From: Deltaproteobacteria bacterium
GTDB lineage: Bacteria > Myxococcota_A > Polyangia > HGW-17 > SLPX01
Length of the DNA stretch: 11,708 nt
Reading direction: 5' to 3'
NCBI GenBank assembly: GCA_011390535.1
Contig: JAABSF010000035.1
Location: 1 to 11,708, forward strand
Made by a program: the position numbers and the translations under genes. Each line of letters starts with the position of its first letter. Within the stretch, counting starts at the first letter, position 1. Shown piece after piece: positions 1 to 7,609 of this stretch. Below the pieces are notes generated by a model. It was given only the letters and a program-made list of their open reading frames with translations, ran no database searches and was not told the origin of the DNA.

Positions 1-1151
1 CTATTATTGCTATTTTGGTCTGTTTTGCATTAATCCCCGCAGCCATGGGAGACTGGCAAGAAAAGGTTCAAGGCACAGATGAAGGAGCTTTTCTTTGGTC
101 CAGACATGCACTAAAAGAGCCCATCCCCGGTGGGCTTCTATTAGTCACATCCGACGATCTTGCAGCAGGCATTACTGCTCAAATGGTAACCGATGGGGCC
201 AGACCTGATGTAGCCTTAGTTGTAAGACAACATGCTTGGGACATCCATCATTTAAAAGCCACCATTAAACCAGGAATACACAGCTCTCCCCATTTCTTTT
301 CCGATCTTGCCGCCGACAACTTAAAGTCCAGAAAAAGAGGACGCCTTGGAACCATCGCAGGCTTGGTGCGATGGTCCCAGCCAAGAGGCGGAGTGTACTG
401 GGAACCCGGTGACAAAGAAGATCTTCCGGCAGCGCCACCGCTGATACCCAACTCTCCTCTATTCATTGCATCAAATGAACCCCCAAGCCTTTATCACCTT
501 GCAAGCGGAATAAAGAAAGCAAAAGAACTTCTCGGCAAATACGAGAGCGATATGAGCCGAGAAATTCTGCTCCGCCAGTTGAATGCCGGCGGTAAATATG
601 CTTATCGAAGGGCCGTCCATTTAATTGAAAACAATACTGGTCCAAAAAATACTCGAAAGACGAAAAAGTGGCTCTTCGCGGCTGTTTCCCTCTTTAGACA
701 AGCCATAGAAGAAAAAAAAGCTGATTCCCCATCCCTACTAAACCTGGGCGCAGCGTTGGCCCTGCACTCAGAACTTCTAAAACTAGAAGGAGAAACCGAA
801 AAAGCAAAAATGCTTCTTTATACCGCTATCCAACTGACACAATCCTATCGAAACAGACAGCCTCTAAAAACGATCGGTTTGGTGAATGAAGCTCGATATG
901 AAATCAAACTGGCTGAAATGGAACAAAACGAATTAAAAGCGGGAAAACATCTTAAAAAAGCCCAAAAACTATTATTGAAAGCTGAAGATCGCGGCCACAA
1001 CGAAAGCGCTTCCGCGTTCCTTCTCGGAGTATTAAATGCTCGCCTTGGCAAAGTTCATTCTGCAAAAAAATGGTTTCTCAAATCCATTAAGCGAGATCCA
1101 TACAACAAGACCGCAAGGATTTATCTCGAAAAGATCAAGTCTTCGTTTTAG
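1..1151 (+). CDS. C-terminal part of a DUF2723/TMEM260-like membrane protein with TPR tail (5' truncated)
   Basis: The reading frame is open to the left edge (first full codon at base 3) and stops at TAG 1149-1151, so the true start lies outside the window. The first visible residues are the end of a hydrophobic helix (IIAILVCFALIPAA). A soluble segment follows with the pattern VTSDDLAAG...Q.V.DGARPDVALVVRQHAWD. I associate this pattern with the region after the last membrane helix of DUF2723-type (TMEM260-like, predicted protein O-mannosyltransferase fold) proteins, where a GD..T.....Q...G.RPDV motif is typical. The last 170 residues or so are helical, with TPR-like spacing (AVSLFRQAIEEKKADSPSLLNLGAALA, then LGVLNARLGKVHSAKKWFLKSIKRDPYN). 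I infer a polytopic inner-membrane protein with an extracytoplasmic TPR tail, possibly a glycosyltransferase. The substrate is unknown, and the family call rests on motif memory only. The gene converges on the next gene across a 46-base spacer containing a hairpin. Confidence 0.6.
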   Translation, partial: IIAILVCFALIPAAMGDWQEKVQGTDEGAFLWSRHALKEPIPGGLLLVTSDDLAAGITAQMVTDGARPDVALVVRQHAWDIHHLKATIKPGIHSSPHFFSDLAADNLKSRKRGRLGTIAGLVRWSQPRGGVYWEPGDKEDLPAAPPLIPNSPLFIASNEPPSLYHLASGIKKAKELLGKYESDMSREILLRQLNAGGKYAYRRAVHLIENNTGPKNTRKTKKWLFAAVSLFRQAIEEKKADSPSLLNLGAALALHSELLKLEGETEKAKMLLYTAIQLTQSYRNRQPLKTIGLVNEARYEIKLAEMEQNELKAGKHLKKAQKLLLKAEDRGHNESASAFLLGVLNARLGKVHSAKKWFLKSIKRDPYNKTARIYLEKIKSSF

Positions 1152-1156
1152 GTTCG

Positions 1157-1196
1157 GGCTGACTCAAAAATGACTTATCTTATTCTTGGGTCAGCT
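1157..1196. terminator. Hairpin between convergent genes, likely bidirectional terminator
   Basis: The arms GCTGACTCAA (1158-1167) and TTGGGTCAGC (1186-1195) form a 10-bp stem with one G-U pair. Pairing can continue inward past one mismatch (1169-1173 with 1180-1184). The hairpin fills the spacer between two convergent stop codons (1149-1151 and 1198-1200). Neither side has a good U-tract, so intrinsic termination is plausible but not proven. Confidence 0.45.
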
Positions 1197-1197
1197 C

Positions 1198-2967
1198 TTA
1201 ATCGGTTTCCACCTCCGGAACCACAAAGATCACATTTGGATACAAAGTCCTGCCTGAGCTATTTCGCTTAACCGCCACCAAAACACGAGAGACAGCCAAG
1301 AAATCAATCTCTCCCGTCAAAAAGACCTCTACGGCATTTACATCTTTGCTACCTCTGCGGGATATCTCCAAGTGCTCTCTTAGCCCGGCTAAATCACCTG
1401 TTTGAGAGATAAAGGGCTTTTCGGAGAGCTTGCCTTCAGAGGCGGTTAAAAACATCTCTTCTTTGTCGAGATATAATGCAACACCTGAAGATCGTTTTTC
1501 GCTTTTGCGGAACTTTCCCGCAGGGATGGTTTTGAACCCCACACTAACACTTCCCACTTCATGACGATCATGTCGGAAAAACAAACGTGCCTGCTCTAAA
1601 CCCATTCTAGCTAGACTTCCTAAAATATTATTGAATCGGGGTCCTTTCACGTCACCATCCAGATAGAGCCCCACCGGCTTCCATTCAGCCGACTCAGACA
1701 ATTCAGTCCATGTCTTTCGAGCGCTCCTTACCACCGCAGGCAAATGAATCCCCAAAGGTTCCGGAACAAGCCTCCCCGGAAAACGGTAACCCTCTCGATC
1801 CCCCAATATTACCGTCTCTCTATTGTCTACACGCAACATCGGTAAAACGCCCACTAACACTCTTCGATCATCCGCCACTACGGAAACGGGAGAGAAAACA
1901 TCTTTTTCAGCGATTGCAGAATATGGGAGCTTTATATGGCCCGTCTCTCCCGGAGATAACTCTGGATATGGCAAGGGAAATACCAACCGTTCCCATTTTT
2001 TCAACCCAAGCTTCAAATCACTAGACAAAAGACTCACCAAAGGATGGTCTTTGTTTTGAAGGAGTCTTTGGAAATTCTCGAATATAAACCTTAGGTTCCT
2101 CACTGTCTTCATACCACGCAGTGAGACGTAGAGCGTCTGTTCGCGTCTACTGAATCCGAGATGTTCAAGAGGGCAATGAGCTGCTATCAAACGTTTTCTG
2201 AGCTCGGGCGGAGACTGTATCAACCGTCTCCTCATCTCTTTGCAGGCAGGCACACAACTTCTTGAGTTCTTGGATTTTCTGTTTTCACCATTGATGGAAC
2301 CCGCTGAACACTCAAATCCCAATGTCCTGTTAAGCAGAGCTGGACGACGAGACCATTTTGTCTTCGACAAGACATCAACCATATGTATGGCCGCACCCGC
2401 AACCAACACCCCTGCCTCCACCTCCACAGGCTGTTTTTTGTCACATAAATCTCTAACTCCGCTCAGAAAGCCAGAATCCCATTTATGGGATTTGTCTCTC
2501 TGGAGCTTAATCAACTTTATTGCCTGTTGGGCCGGCCAATCATAGCGACCCCCTATATCCAAAGTGCGCACTTGCTCAAATTGCATCGCCAATAAATCCA
2601 GGATTCTCAAACCCACACTAGAAAACCCATTACCGATCGAACAATCCAGACCGAGATGCTTTGCTAACTTACAAATTTGTCGCCCATCCTGTCTGAAAGC
2701 AGCCCAAAGATACCAATCAAGAGCCGTTTTTGCACAAATCCATTGAGCTCGAGCTGCTCCATGTTCTTTCAACCCCTCCACCAAATTACAAATCTTATGC
2801 AAATGCTCCGGTGTAGAACCATCAAAGTCATATGTATCGAGACGACTTTCCAACTTGACCAAGAGTTTTCTAGAGTCATCGTTTTTGCATCCGCATAAGA
2901 TCAAAAAAGCAACAATTAAAACTCTGAGGTACGTTTTCCTTATTGACGAGACATACTCCCAAGTCAC
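1198..2967 (-). CDS. Large cysteine-rich lipoprotein with two ExbD/TolR-like regions
   Basis: I do not recognise a named family for the whole protein. I chose the GTG at 2967 (589 residues) because it gives a standard lipoprotein signal: a short basic n-region, a hydrophobic core (VLIVAFLIL) and lipobox L-C-G-C with lipidated Cys27. The in-frame ATG at 3019-3021 would add 18 polar residues; neither start has a good Shine-Dalgarno. The mature protein has nine further cysteines, all before residue 266 and none after, which suggests a disulphide-bonded N-terminal half. Residues about 361-467 and 496-589 each end in a pattern like the periplasmic domain of ExbD/TolR: a beta strand with a conserved acidic patch (GLYLDGDVKGPRFNNILGSL; VEVFLTGEIDFLAVSRVL), a helix, then a second strand (ARLFF; VIFVV). 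The N-terminal membrane helix of true ExbD is absent. I infer an envelope lipoprotein, probably outer-membrane anchored. The gene is divergent from the pseudokinase-PhnD gene, which may indicate joint function. Confidence 0.7.
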   Translation of the reverse strand: MTWEYVSSIRKTYLRVLIVAFLILCGCKNDDSRKLLVKLESRLDTYDFDGSTPEHLHKICNLVEGLKEHGAARAQWICAKTALDWYLWAAFRQDGRQICKLAKHLGLDCSIGNGFSSVGLRILDLLAMQFEQVRTLDIGGRYDWPAQQAIKLIKLQRDKSHKWDSGFLSGVRDLCDKKQPVEVEAGVLVAGAAIHMVDVLSKTKWSRRPALLNRTLGFECSAGSINGENRKSKNSRSCVPACKEMRRRLIQSPPELRKRLIAAHCPLEHLGFSRREQTLYVSLRGMKTVRNLRFIFENFQRLLQNKDHPLVSLLSSDLKLGLKKWERLVFPLPYPELSPGETGHIKLPYSAIAEKDVFSPVSVVADDRRVLVGVLPMLRVDNRETVILGDREGYRFPGRLVPEPLGIHLPAVVRSARKTWTELSESAEWKPVGLYLDGDVKGPRFNNILGSLARMGLEQARLFFRHDRHEVGSVSVGFKTIPAGKFRKSEKRSSGVALYLDKEEMFLTASEGKLSEKPFISQTGDLAGLREHLEISRRGSKDVNAVEVFLTGEIDFLAVSRVLVAVKRNSSGRTLYPNVIFVVPEVETD

Positions 2968-3040
2968 GATATGGATCTTTTGTTTTTGGTTATGGAAACT
3001 GAGCACTTGAAATCTGCACATAGAAAAAAGATCGAAACAA

Positions 3041-3068
3041 TTGATACAGCAATGTTATTAAGTGTAAT
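3041..3068 (+). promoter_or_regulatory. Sigma70-like promoter for the pseudokinase-PhnD gene
   Basis: TTGATA (3041-3046, 5 of 6 matches to the -35 consensus) is followed by a 16-base spacer and TGTAAT (3063-3068, 5 of 6 matches to -10). The predicted start near 3075 leaves a leader of about 125 bases before the ATG at 3201. It lies in the 233-base spacer between divergent genes. I see no equally good promoter for the leftward gene. Confidence 0.42.
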
Positions 3069-3097
3069 CCAACACGCCTCGGCTTTAACGTCAAGGT
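3065..3097 (+). promoter_or_regulatory. Two-box motif TAATC-N19-CGTCAAGGT, copy 1
   Basis: TAATC (3065-3069) and CGTCAAGGT (3089-3097) are separated by exactly 19 bases. The same two boxes with the same gap occur at 10081-10113, upstream of the other kinase gene. CGTCAAGGT begins 112 bases before the ATG at 3201 (109 in the other copy). On the opposite strand it reads ACCTTGACG, which contains a -35-like TTGACG, so it could serve the leftward lipoprotein gene instead. It could be a regulator site or part of a promoter; the direction of action cannot be decided from sequence. Confidence 0.35.
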
Positions 3098-3200
3098 ACT
3101 AGAAGCAGTGACTCAAAACAGATTTGCTGCTTGAACCTGAGCACCTTTTGAGAGAAACTACAAGTTCTCGAAAAAAACGCATCCGAGAGAAGATTAGAAT

Positions 3201-5192
3201 ATGAGGGATGAACAAACCCACGAAAACAAAACGGCCGAAGAGCTCATCTCCGGAAAATACCGCGTAATTGGTGTTCTTGATTTGAACATGGACGGGGTTT
3301 TCTACGAGGCTGAAAATGAACACACGGGGAGAAAAGTAATTCTACGCCTACTCAAAAACGACACCCCGGTAGATGCTGAAATTATTGAAAATATTTCTCA
3401 ACAAGTTCGAGCTTTGGTGACCAGCAGATGTGACCACATTGTACAGATATTAGATATGGAGCTTCCTGCCAAAGAGCACGAACCCCTGGTGATTGTTATG
3501 GAGAGCAATCTTGGTGACAATTTCATGGAGCGCATCTCTGACGGCACTCCGTTTGACCCTCCTCAAGCGGTAAGGATCTCATTGGATGTTCTGGATGCGA
3601 TTTCCGCTGCACACTCTAAAGAGATAATCCCTTTCGGAGCAACCGAACACGATATATTCCTTACACCATGGGCGGGCCAAAAGAATTTTACCAAGATACT
3701 GTCTCCGAATGTTGAGTCTATCAATGTCAAAAAGGATCGAGATTTTAAAGAAGATATCGGTTTGGCCGGTCGAATTCTTTGGAGAAGTTTGACTGCAGCA
3801 CATCCTGATGCTTGTCCGAATGATAACGATGGCGCATCGAAACTCCTTGAAGCACTCGCAAAAACCGAAGACACGGATAATCAAGCACTCTCCGCCCTCT
3901 CCAGGATCTGCGTCAAGAGCCTTAATAACCAATACTCATCTCCAGACGAGATGACAAAAGATTTAGAGTCAACAGGTTTAGCACAAGCAACAGATGGAGA
4001 ACAGAGTGTCTCCTTTGAGTCTTTACCCAATGCTGCTTTTGTGAGGCCACATCTACACACTGATTCACAACCCACGGTAGTAGATAAGAAAACATCTTTT
4101 GAAGATGAGTACTTCGATTCTTACGATGAAGGTCCGGTTCCGGCCATCCCCAAAATGGTCGGACAGAAACCCAAAAAATCAAGCTTCGTGTTAACAGGAG
4201 CTATCGGCGTTTTGCTTGGTGTGTTGGCCACGATTCTCATACAATCGCTTCTATCTCAAAAAGAACACAGGTCGTCACGCGATTTTAAAGGACCCCCAAA
4301 AGTAAACAAAAACAACAGTAAAAAGCCCAAATCATCCAAACAAAACAAATCCCCTCTTGAATTCGGAATCGCCTATTATTCAAAAGGAACAAAATTTACA
4401 AAACAAATGCAGACCCTGTCGGGTTACCTGGAAGAGAGATTAAAACGTAAGGTTCATTTACAGTCGATACATCATCAAGAAGCAGGAAAGCGCCTGGAAA
4501 ACGGTACTCTACATTTTGCCGTTTTTTCTCCTCTCCTGTATGTTTTAACTAAAAAGGAATTCAGAAACATAAAACTATTTGCAACGCACTTGGCTTATGG
4601 TTCCACTACATATGAAGGCTACATTGTCGTGGGAGACACAAGCCCCATAAAAACAATCAAGGATTTGAAAGGAAAATCTTTCTGTTTTGTGTCAAAAATC
4701 TCGGGTTCCGGACACCTCTTTCCTCGCGCCCTAATGAATAAAGAAGGTATTATTCCTGAGGAAGATTTTTCAAAGGTCATCTATACAAATTCCCACTCGA
4801 AATCCATACAAAAGGTTCTTAAAGGAGAATGTGATGGAGCAGCTGTTGCATCAGTTTCATACTTGGATGCAGTCGTAAAGGGTGCTGCTGCGCTGAGAAT
4901 ACTACCGGCTGTAACCGACTTGATTCCAGGCGACGCTTATTGTGTAAGCCCTAAACTCAACCAATCCACGGTAAAGAAACTGGAACGTGCGCTTGTAACA
5001 TTTGACCCTCAGAGAGATCTAAACAAAAAATATCTTGGCGATCTCCACCGAATCACCGGCTTCGTAAAAGTAGAGGACAAACACTACGATTCTATTAGAA
5101 GGGTTTGGAAGGCAAGTGAGGGACAAAAAGAAAAGCCAAAAAAAAACGGCGTCGAAAAACCCAACAACAAGAATGCTCAAAAAGAAAACTAA
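3201..5192 (+). CDS. Membrane receptor: pseudokinase domain, TM helix and PhnD-type substrate-binding domain
   Basis: This is a 663-residue fusion. Residues about 17-257 follow the Ser/Thr kinase fold but have lost every catalytic element: the glycine loop is gone (LDLNMDG), the VAxK lysine is Arg49, the helix-C Glu is Gln68, HRD is replaced by PFG (144-146) with Lys148 to Thr and Asn151 to Asp, and DFG is replaced by SPN (168-170). An acidic linker leads to one membrane helix (about 329-352), then a Lys/Ser/Asn-rich spacer (354-384). Residues about 386-640 match the phosphonate/phosphite-binding PhnD family: TYEGYIVVGDTSPIKTIKDLKG, the ligand-loop motif SGSG (501-504), SHSKSI (531-536) and GECDGAAVASVSYL. 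Expected topology is kinase-like domain inside, binding domain outside. PhnD normally feeds an ABC transporter, but no permease or ATPase gene is present, so I infer ligand sensing with conformational signalling through the pseudokinase. The ligand is unknown. A weak purine-rich stretch (GAGAGAAG) precedes the ATG. It is divergent from the ExbD-like lipoprotein gene. Confidence 0.85.
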   Translation: MRDEQTHENKTAEELISGKYRVIGVLDLNMDGVFYEAENEHTGRKVILRLLKNDTPVDAEIIENISQQVRALVTSRCDHIVQILDMELPAKEHEPLVIVMESNLGDNFMERISDGTPFDPPQAVRISLDVLDAISAAHSKEIIPFGATEHDIFLTPWAGQKNFTKILSPNVESINVKKDRDFKEDIGLAGRILWRSLTAAHPDACPNDNDGASKLLEALAKTEDTDNQALSALSRICVKSLNNQYSSPDEMTKDLESTGLAQATDGEQSVSFESLPNAAFVRPHLHTDSQPTVVDKKTSFEDEYFDSYDEGPVPAIPKMVGQKPKKSSFVLTGAIGVLLGVLATILIQSLLSQKEHRSSRDFKGPPKVNKNNSKKPKSSKQNKSPLEFGIAYYSKGTKFTKQMQTLSGYLEERLKRKVHLQSIHHQEAGKRLENGTLHFAVFSPLLYVLTKKEFRNIKLFATHLAYGSTTYEGYIVVGDTSPIKTIKDLKGKSFCFVSKISGSGHLFPRALMNKEGIIPEEDFSKVIYTNSHSKSIQKVLKGECDGAAVASVSYLDAVVKGAAALRILPAVTDLIPGDAYCVSPKLNQSTVKKLERALVTFDPQRDLNKKYLGDLHRITGFVKVEDKHYDSIRRVWKASEGQKEKPKKNGVEKPNNKNAQKEN

Positions 5193-5197
5193 ACAGC

Positions 5198-5246
5198 ATC
5201 TCGTTGAGATCCGGACAAACATGCTCTCAGGGCCGCCGAGGCGGTC
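5198..5246. terminator. Two small hairpins between convergent genes
   Basis: The 74-base spacer between convergent stops holds ATCTC-GTT-GAGAT (5198-5210) and a GC-rich hairpin (5231-5236 paired with 5241-5246, four-base loop CGAG). Neither is followed by a clear T-run on either strand. The position argues for transcription termination; the sequence evidence is modest. Confidence 0.33.
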
Positions 5247-5266
5247 AATGTGAGTGTGTTTAACCG

Positions 5267-6484
5267 CTAAACCTTATCCTGCCCATATCTCCTCTCTACT
5301 TCGGTATAATAGTCAATTATGCGGCGCACATACTCGCGCTTTTCCAGATAAGTCCCTGGATAGAAGCTTCTCTTGAACCCGTAAATGACGTTGTTACGCA
5401 ACTCTTTCTGCTGAACTTCGAGGTGCTCGATGGCTTTTTTCAGCTCTGCCGTAACAGTAGTCCTGGAGATCGAACGATTGTCGGTACACAGGGTCGTGGA
5501 AAGCCTGGCCGCAGCCATGTCACGATATTTGTGCCTTGAAAGATCAGTCAGCTCCGGGTGTGTTTGAAGATTAGAGGTCAAACATATCTCAAGAGTAATG
5601 CGCCTGTCGGCAATAAACTGGGCAAGATCTTCCACATAAAGCTGAGGATCCTGGATTTCCTGATCTTTAATCATGTCGGCGTCAAAAAGGTGTGTGCCGT
5701 GGCCTATTCGATCTGCATATAACTCTGTAATAGCTTGAAAAATACTCTCAGGGCCATACGCCTCTCCGGCATGAACCGTCTTTTTGAGAAAATGTTTATG
5801 CGCATAAGCGAATGCCTCTCTATGATCCACCGCCGGATACCCCTCCTCTTGGCCCGCCAGATCAATACCGACTATCGGCAATTTATATTTGTTTCGTATC
5901 TGAACAGCTGCCCTGGAAAGCTCCATGGATGCCAACCCGAAAACCCACCGAGGATCTGCGTGTCTGTGAACTCTCAATATGTGCCCGTAATACTCTGAAG
6001 CGCTTTCATTGAACATCCTAAGGGCGCAAACAATTATTCCATATGCAAATGGAGGCTCTCTTCCGTCAACCACAGGGCTCTTGGTGTTAAATTCTTTCTG
6101 CGCTTTTTTCAGCCCTCTGTTGACGGCAAGCAAAACGTTTTCAAGGCTCAGGTGCTCGTGGACATGTAGCTGTGGCGCAAACCGCACCTCCACATACCTC
6201 ACACCCTCTGCTTGATTGTCCAGTGCCAGCTCATATGCGACGCGCTCCAGAGAAACCTCGCTCTGGAGCACCGCTGTACAATAAGAAAAACCCCTCAAAT
6301 AATCAGGCAAACTTTTGTATTTTTCTTTAAATACCTTCTCCCGCAGACCGGCCTCCGTATCGGCCGGCAACTCCACTCCATATTGTTTGGCTAACTCTAC
6401 AAGAGTAGAGATTCGTATGGATCCATCCAAGTGTAAGTGAAGATCCGTTTTGGGGATATCTAATAAAAATTCATCAGGAACCAA
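5267..6484 (-). CDS. add: Adenosine deaminase family enzyme
   Basis: Zn-dependent hydrolytic deaminase of the adenosine/AMP deaminase superfamily; the usual reaction is adenosine to inosine plus ammonia in cytoplasmic purine salvage. Visible active-site elements in order: H-L-H-L-D-G-S with metal ligands His16 and His18; VHAGE with metal ligand His238 and catalytic Glu241; RIGHG with His262; and CTDNRSIS with metal ligand Asp335. The residue after Asp335 is Asn336, where the classical motif has a second Asp. I recall TDNR-type motifs in a bacterial (notably actinobacterial) branch, so this is probably a subfamily trait and not decay, but substrate preference could differ. The 405 residues are longer than the usual 330-350; part of the excess is a long loop around residues 130-147 and an extended C-terminus. 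There is no signal peptide. The start is TTG (6482-6484), chosen because GGAGGTGA lies just upstream and no in-frame ATG fits. The gene follows the tandem-repeat lipoprotein gene by 16 bases, so they are probably cotranscribed. Confidence 0.9.
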   Translation of the reverse strand: MVPDEFLLDIPKTDLHLHLDGSIRISTLVELAKQYGVELPADTEAGLREKVFKEKYKSLPDYLRGFSYCTAVLQSEVSLERVAYELALDNQAEGVRYVEVRFAPQLHVHEHLSLENVLLAVNRGLKKAQKEFNTKSPVVDGREPPFAYGIIVCALRMFNESASEYYGHILRVHRHADPRWVFGLASMELSRAAVQIRNKYKLPIVGIDLAGQEEGYPAVDHREAFAYAHKHFLKKTVHAGEAYGPESIFQAITELYADRIGHGTHLFDADMIKDQEIQDPQLYVEDLAQFIADRRITLEICLTSNLQTHPELTDLSRHKYRDMAAARLSTTLCTDNRSISRTTVTAELKKAIEHLEVQQKELRNNVIYGFKRSFYPGTYLEKREYVRRIIDYYTEVERRYGQDKV

Positions 6485-6487
6485 GAG

Positions 6488-6495
6488 TCACCTCC
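6488..6495 (-). promoter_or_regulatory. Strong Shine-Dalgarno that fixes the TTG start of add
   Basis: On the - strand the sequence reads GGAGGTGA-CTC-TTG. The near-perfect anti-16S match with a 6-base gap from GGAGG to TTG sets the start codon. The nearby GTG and ATG triplets are out of frame. It lies in the 16-base gap after the upstream gene's stop. Confidence 0.7.
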
Positions 6496-6500
6496 AAATA

Positions 6501-7451
6501 TCATTTTCCTGTCTTGTCCACATGGATATCACCGATTTGCATGAGATCGCACCCACCTTGCCGGACAAGCTTGTAGTTAAAACTATTCATTTCAAAATCC
6601 ATAATATAATCTTCATAGCCAAGCTTTAAGATCCCCTCACCCCTCTTAAATGATCTGTTCTCACAGGGGCTTTTTTTCACAACGGGGATATCATAAACTA
6701 CTTTTGCGGTATCTACATCCAGATCACCCTCAAAGTCCCATTTGACATATCTGCCCATATTCAAGCGCCCATTACATCGATATGGTTTGTCGTCTCTGGA
6801 AGACCTCATGTCCCGCCGCAAACGTATTCCTCTTAGCTTTTGTTTGTCTTGAACTATATGCCAAACCTCTCTTGAATACGCTCGATCCCCGTCAGGGAGA
6901 GTTCTGCTGTCATCCCAAACCCAAACCCCTGTCAAAACGCGTTTCTTCAAAGTTTGTTCTCCTCCGTCCCACTTCAAAACAAGCTCTCCATTTACCAGTC
7001 TGCCCGTATATTCATCCAGCCTTCTTTGCCCTTTTTCACAAGGTCCCGGATTTACTTTTACTGCTTTTTCTTTAAATTCAATTGTTTTGTTTCGCACAGA
7101 CCCTTCAACTTTGAATTCAGCATCGAGATTATAACTCGTCTCTCCACTGCACTCGAACGGCTTGCCATCCCTTGATATAACGGTGACACGTCTTTGATAA
7201 GATCCGCTGACTTTCCCTTTGTTTTCCCTTAACACCCAGCTCTCCCTCTCTACTCTAAAATCCCCATCATCTGTTACAAGCTCCAATTTCCAGTCCCATA
7301 CACCGGAAAGTGATGTTTCCTCACTTTGGGCGTTATTATGCGATCCAACCGGTACCTTTGACTTTTCGAGTTTTGTGCAACCTAAAAAAACAAATAATGA
7401 GACTATGATCAAATATGCCACCCTGCATGATGTAGTCTTTTTGATACACAT
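6501..7451 (-). CDS. Lipoprotein with two tandem copies of a beta-rich domain
   Basis: The first 25 residues are a lipoprotein signal: basic n-region, hydrophobic core LIIVSLFVF, and lipobox F-L-G-C with lipidated Cys25. After a Ser/Asn/Glu linker come two copies of one domain, about residues 50-169 and 175-297. Aligned landmarks are GVWDW / GVWVW, DGD (62-64 and 187-189), RExW (69-72 and 194-197), SRDxKP followed by an aromatic and Cys (ending at Cys101 and Cys226), and PCE (137-139 and 262-264). Each copy therefore has one conserved Cys pair (101/138 and 226/263), probably an intradomain disulphide. Alternating hydrophobic residues and many GxW/GxY turns suggest a lipocalin-like or other beta-barrel fold, but I cannot name the family. 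Function is unknown; a binding or envelope role is likely. The ATG at 7449-7451 has GGAGAAAGGAT just upstream. It is probably the first gene of a two-gene unit with the adenosine deaminase gene. Confidence 0.82.
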   Translation of the reverse strand: MCIKKTTSCRVAYLIIVSLFVFLGCTKLEKSKVPVGSHNNAQSEETSLSGVWDWKLELVTDDGDFRVERESWVLRENKGKVSGSYQRRVTVISRDGKPFECSGETSYNLDAEFKVEGSVRNKTIEFKEKAVKVNPGPCEKGQRRLDEYTGRLVNGELVLKWDGGEQTLKKRVLTGVWVWDDSRTLPDGDRAYSREVWHIVQDKQKLRGIRLRRDMRSSRDDKPYRCNGRLNMGRYVKWDFEGDLDVDTAKVVYDIPVVKKSPCENRSFKRGEGILKLGYEDYIMDFEMNSFNYKLVRQGGCDLMQIGDIHVDKTGK

Positions 7452-7609
7452 ATCCTTTCTCCAATTCCCAACGGACGACTTTTACCGCTGTTGATTAGAA
7501 TAATCGAAAAGCCGATTTTTCGTAGTTTAGCCTATTTTACTAAAAAGAAAAGAAACCTCGGCCGGAATACAGACAGAGTTTTTTAAGGATTTGCCGGGAG
7601 AGATCTTGC

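Noticed and set aside
1710..2059. Overlapping + strand open frames inside the - strand lipoprotein gene
   Set aside because: Short, no domain pattern and no convincing ribosome binding site; they are shadows of the lipoprotein gene.
3201..3970. Annotating the N-terminus of the 3201 gene as an active Ser/Thr kinase
   Set aside because: Every catalytic motif is replaced while the fold pattern is kept, so pseudokinase is the supported call.
3201..5192. Annotating the 3201 gene as an ABC-transporter phosphonate-binding protein
   Set aside because: It has no signal peptide, has a cytoplasmic kinase-like domain before the helix, and no permease or ATPase gene is adjacent.
7505..7522. Small hairpin CGAAAA-GCCGAT-TTTTCG between the FHA stop and the next gene
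   Set aside because: A six-base AU-rich stem without a U-tract is too weak to call a terminator. The 158-base spacer 7452-7609 otherwise shows no convincing promoter or RNA.
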